From Pseudomonadota bacterium (GTDB lineage Bacteria > Pseudomonadota > Alphaproteobacteria > Acetobacterales > Acetobacteraceae): a stretch of DNA of 6,539 nucleotides. Below are positions 4,363 through 6,539 of this stretch, piece after piece. Location of the stretch: contig JAFADX010000386.1 in the NCBI GenBank assembly GCA_023424475.1, positions 1 through 6,539 on the forward strand, in the 5' to 3' direction. Made by a program: the position numbers and the translations under genes. How positions within the stretch are numbered: the stretch's first letter is position 1; every line of letters starts with the position of its first letter. A model generated the notes under the pieces. The model saw nothing but the letters and a program-made list of their open reading frames with translations. It did not search any database and was not told where the DNA came from.

Positions 4363-5124
4363 ATGACGCTGGCACCCGTCAACCCGCAGGATGCACCCAT
4401 TCCCGCGCGCCGTCGCGGACGACCGGCCGCCCAGGCCGCGCCGGCCGCCGAGCAGCGCGTGGAGGCCGTGGAGCGGGCCCTGATGCTGCTGGAAGCCTTC
4501 GCCGACGGCACCAGGTCGCTGACCCTCGCGGATCTCTCCGGGCGATCCGGCCTCTACCCGAGCACGGCGCTGCGGCTGGCTGGTTCGCTCATCCGCTTCG
4601 GCTACCTGGTCCGCGGCCCGGACGGCTCCTATCGCCTCGGGCCGAGCCTCTTCCGCCTCGGCGCGCTGTACCGCGCGGGCTACGACCTCGCCGAACAGGT
4701 ACGGCCCGCCCTCGCGCGCCTGGTCGCGCGGACCGGCGAGACCGGCTGCTTCTATGTGCGGGAGGCCGACCGCCGCATCTGCCTGTTCCGCGAGGCGTCG
4801 CCGCGTCCGATCCGGCTGCACGTGGAGGAAGGGGCGGCGATGCCCCTCGACCGCGGCGCCAGCGCCCATGTGCTGATGGCCTTCACCGGCGGCAGGCTGC
4901 CGGTGCACGAACGGGTGCGGGCCGACGGCATCGCGATCTCGCTCGGCGAACGCGATCCCGAGACGGCAGCCGTCGCCGCGCCCGTCTTCGGGGCTGAAGG
5001 ACGCCTCCTCGGCGCGCTCGGCGTCTCCGGCCCGGTCCAGCGCCTGGGTCGCGCGGAGGCCGAGGCGATGGCGCCCGTCATCATGGAGGAGGCGCGCGGC
5101 CTGTCGCGCCGGCTTGGCGGCTGA
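4363..5124 (+). CDS. IclR-family transcriptional regulator with AT-hook-like N-terminus
   Basis: A 253-aa cytosolic DNA-binding regulator. An N-terminal tail rich in Ala, Pro and Arg contains RRRGRP (16-21), the core of an AT-hook. A winged helix-turn-helix follows: VEAVERALMLLEAF (33-46), LTLADLSGRSGLYPSTALRL (53-72) and the wing GYLVRGPDGSYRLG (80-93). The IclR effector-binding domain runs from about 105 to 250, with AAMPLDRGASAHVLMAF (158-174), GERDPETAAVAAPVF (195-209) and LLGALGVSGP (215-224). The stretch between MAF and GERDPE is about 25 residues shorter than in classical IclR proteins, which I recall from other alphaproteobacterial members. The ATG at 4363 was chosen because everything upstream in frame is antisense to the lyase gene or lies in the operator. 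The ribosome site is weak (purine-rich 4346-4351, 11 nt away), in keeping with a near-leaderless message. It is divergent from the lyase/CoA-transferase genes and likely controls them, with a CoA ester or the free acid as a plausible ligand. Confidence 0.92.
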   Translation: MTLAPVNPQDAPIPARRRGRPAAQAAPAAEQRVEAVERALMLLEAFADGTRSLTLADLSGRSGLYPSTALRLAGSLIRFGYLVRGPDGSYRLGPSLFRLGALYRAGYDLAEQVRPALARLVARTGETGCFYVREADRRICLFREASPRPIRLHVEEGAAMPLDRGASAHVLMAFTGGRLPVHERVRADGIAISLGERDPETAAVAAPVFGAEGRLLGALGVSGPVQRLGRAEAEAMAPVIMEEARGLSRRLGG

Positions 5125-5136
5125 GGCCCGATCCGT

Positions 5137-5787
5137 TCACGCGATCCGTGCCGGCCGCATCGCCGCGCCTCCGGCGGATAGGCGCCGCCGGAAGACGACC
5201 GCCAGGTTGTTCGCGGGCATGTCCGTGACCGCCGGCGGGCCGAACCCCGCGGCGCCGGCCAGCGCCGCCACCGCCTCGATGTCCCGCACGCCCCAGGCCG
5301 GGTCGCGCCGGCGCAGATCGTCGTCGAAGGCGGCGTTGGACGGTGCGGTATGCGCCCCGTCGCGCCGGAACGGCCCGTAGAGCAGGAGCGGCCCGCCCGC
5401 CGGCAGCACCGCGCCGGCGCCGCGCATCAGGCCCTCGGCCGCGGACCAGGGCGCGATGTGGATCATGTTGATGCAGAGCACCGCATCCGCCGCGCCGACC
5501 GGCCAGGGCCAGGCCGCAGCATCCAGCCCCGCCGCCGGCCGCACGTTCGGCACGGCCGCGGCGCGGACCCAGGCATCGATGCTGGCCCGCGCGCCCTCAT
5601 CGGGATCGCTCGGCTGGAAGGTCAGCGCCGGCAGGGCGGCCGCGAAATGGACCGCGTGCTCGCCACTGCCGCTCGCGATCTCCAGCACCAGGCCGCGTTC
5701 CGGCAGAACGCCGCGCAGCACGTCGAGGATCGGGTCGCGATTGCGCGCCGCGGCCGGCGCGAAGCGGCGCGCGTCGTCAACGCTCAT
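5137..5787 (-). CDS. DUF938 family SAM-dependent methyltransferase-like protein
   Basis: A 216-aa protein matching the DUF938/UPF0585 family (human relative METTL26), a class I Rossmann methyltransferase fold of unknown substrate. It shows the family's N-terminal RRFAPAAARNRDPILDVL (7-24), the SAM-binding motif VLEIASGSGEHAVHFA (34-49), FQPSDPD (57-63), the signature CINMIHIAPW (105-114), LYGPFRRDGAHTAPSNAAF (136-154), DPAWGVRD (162-169) and MPANN (190-194). The length is typical. The start at 5787 overlaps the FkbM stop as ATGA, without a clear ribosome site, so translation is probably coupled; the open frame continuing to 6168 is a shadow of the FkbM gene. Its stop lies 12 nt from the convergent IclR stop. 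A 7-bp hairpin inside its last codons (CCGGCGG 5171-5177, CCGCCGG 5185-5191) might serve as terminator for the IclR transcript, but it has no T-run. The methyl acceptor is unknown. Confidence 0.9.
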   Translation of the reverse strand: MSVDDARRFAPAAARNRDPILDVLRGVLPERGLVLEIASGSGEHAVHFAAALPALTFQPSDPDEGARASIDAWVRAAAVPNVRPAAGLDAAAWPWPVGAADAVLCINMIHIAPWSAAEGLMRGAGAVLPAGGPLLLYGPFRRDGAHTAPSNAAFDDDLRRRDPAWGVRDIEAVAALAGAAGFGPPAVTDMPANNLAVVFRRRLSAGGAAMRPARIA

Positions 5788-6536
5788 CGGACCAGGCGCT
5801 CCGGTGCGAGCGACGCATAGACATCGCCGCTGTTCGCCTCGTGCGGCAGCGCCGCGATCCAGCCGGCCATCGCCTCGGCGCCGACCGGCCGGGCCTGCGC
5901 GAATACCATGCTCTCCCCCAGGCAGGCATTGAAGCCGCGATAGCCCAGCGCCGCGAGCCGCCGGAGGCAGTCCCGCGCCACCTCGCGCTGGATCGTGGTG
6001 AACTCGAAGGACAGCGCGCGCGGCGGTCGCGACAGGCCGCGCAGGACCTCCGCCTCGAATCCCTCGACGTCGATCTTCACGAAGGCCGGCAGGCCATGGC
6101 GCGCGGCAAGGGCATCGAGCGTGGTGACGGGCCGCGGCACCTCCGCGTCCCAGTGCTGCCCCTCCCATCCGGCCGCGCCGTCGGCCGCGGCGATGAAGGC
6201 CTCGCTGGCCGTGGCGACGGCCGGGTTGGCGGTGTTGAGGCGCAGCACCGCTTCGCCCGGCGCGGCGCCGAGCAGCGCCTGCACCAGCGTCACACCGGGA
6301 TCGCGGCCGAAGATCAGCCGCAGCGCGCGGGCGAGGCGGGGCTGCGGCTCGACCGCGACGACCCGCGCGCCGAGCCGGCGGAACGACGCGGCACGGTCGC
6401 CGACATGCGCGCCGATGTCGAAGGCCAGGTCCCCCGGCGCCAGGAAGCGGGCGTGGAAGGCGTCGAGCAGGGCGGCACGGCCGGGGGCGTAGTAGGTGCG
6501 CAGCGATGCGCCGATGGTCTTGGCAAAGGGGGTCAT
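5784..6536 (-). CDS. FkbM-family SAM-dependent methyltransferase
   Basis: A 250-aa methyltransferase of the FkbM family, whose founding member methylates a hydroxyl of the macrolide FK506; many relatives act on sugars, lipids or peptides. SAM-binding motif I is LAFDIGAHVGDRAASF (37-52), followed by GARVVAVEPQP (56-66) with the expected acidic residue E63. The family hallmark FVKIDVEGFEAEVLRGL (152-168) is complete. The length is normal. The ATG at 6536 is three bases from the window edge and the frame stays open beyond it, so the start is likely but not proven. The C-terminal stretch YRGFNACLGESMVFA (199-213) is typical of FkbM proteins not linked to a glycosyltransferase. It is translated just before, and probably coupled to, the DUF938 protein. 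The acceptor molecule cannot be inferred from this window. Confidence 0.88.
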   Translation of the reverse strand: MTPFAKTIGASLRTYYAPGRAALLDAFHARFLAPGDLAFDIGAHVGDRAASFRRLGARVVAVEPQPRLARALRLIFGRDPGVTLVQALLGAAPGEAVLRLNTANPAVATASEAFIAAADGAAGWEGQHWDAEVPRPVTTLDALAARHGLPAFVKIDVEGFEAEVLRGLSRPPRALSFEFTTIQREVARDCLRRLAALGYRGFNACLGESMVFAQARPVGAEAMAGWIAALPHEANSGDVYASLAPERLVR

Positions 6537-6539
6537 GGC

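Noticed and set aside
3101..4375. Open frame on the minus strand in another phase across the lyase gene, the repeat and the operator
   Set aside because: It is a frame-shifted shadow of the lyase; it starts in the operator, and its tail is translated repeat DNA.
5171..5191. Hairpin CCGGCGG/CCGCCGG as a separate terminator for the IclR transcript
   Set aside because: It lies inside the DUF938 coding end, has only a 7-8 bp stem and no T-run; such stems are common by chance in this base composition, so it is only mentioned under the gene.
5788..6168. In-frame upstream extension of the DUF938 protein by 127 codons
   Set aside because: It lies inside the FkbM gene in a different frame and is Arg/Gly/Ala rich. 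The family start fits the ATG at 5787 with the ATGA overlap.

Overview
This 6.5 kb window comes from a very GC-rich bacterial chromosome. The gene order, the codon bias (G or C almost everywhere in third position) and the protein families (family III CoA-transferase, HMG-CoA-lyase-like enzyme, short IclR regulator, FkbM methyltransferase) fit an alphaproteobacterium. Acetobacteraceae such as Roseomonas and its relatives are my best guess, from memory of similar proteins and not from a search. All seven genes look intact; the two at the window edges may have starts outside it.

Layout. (1) 1-1807, plus strand: a small membrane protein of the COG4648 type overlaps by 11 nt an AMP-forming acyl/aryl-CoA ligase. 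This pair resembles ApeG/ApeH of aryl-polyene-type fatty-acid/polyketide clusters, so the window probably opens at the end of such a cluster. (2) 1808-1952: a short convergent gap with a strong GC hairpin. (3) 1953-4284, minus strand: an HMG-CoA-lyase-like gene followed by a family III CoA-transferase gene. Between them lies a 184-bp element made of two inverted copies of a two-hairpin repeat (REP/REPIN-like). (4) 4285-4362: a short AT-rich divergent control region with four 5-bp half-sites spaced exactly 10 bp apart in alternating orientation, overlapping two nearly symmetric promoters. (5) 4363-5124, plus strand: an IclR-family regulator with an AT-hook-like N-terminus. (6) 5137-6536, minus strand: an FkbM-family methyltransferase followed, with an ATGA overlap, by a DUF938 methyltransferase-like protein.

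How the parts may work together. The lyase and CoA-transferase form a plausible catabolic cassette: the transferase loads CoA onto a (di)carboxylic acid and the lyase cleaves the resulting 3-hydroxyacyl-CoA. The divergent IclR protein probably controls both this cassette and itself through the shared operator. The substrate cannot be read from the sequence. The lyase differs from human HMG-CoA lyase at two active-site positions, so HMG itself is only one possibility.

The most interesting non-coding features are the helically phased operator at 4317-4353 and the REPIN-like element at 3129-3312. I saw no tRNA, rRNA, CRISPR array, insertion sequence or transposase. No gap exceeds 300 bases.
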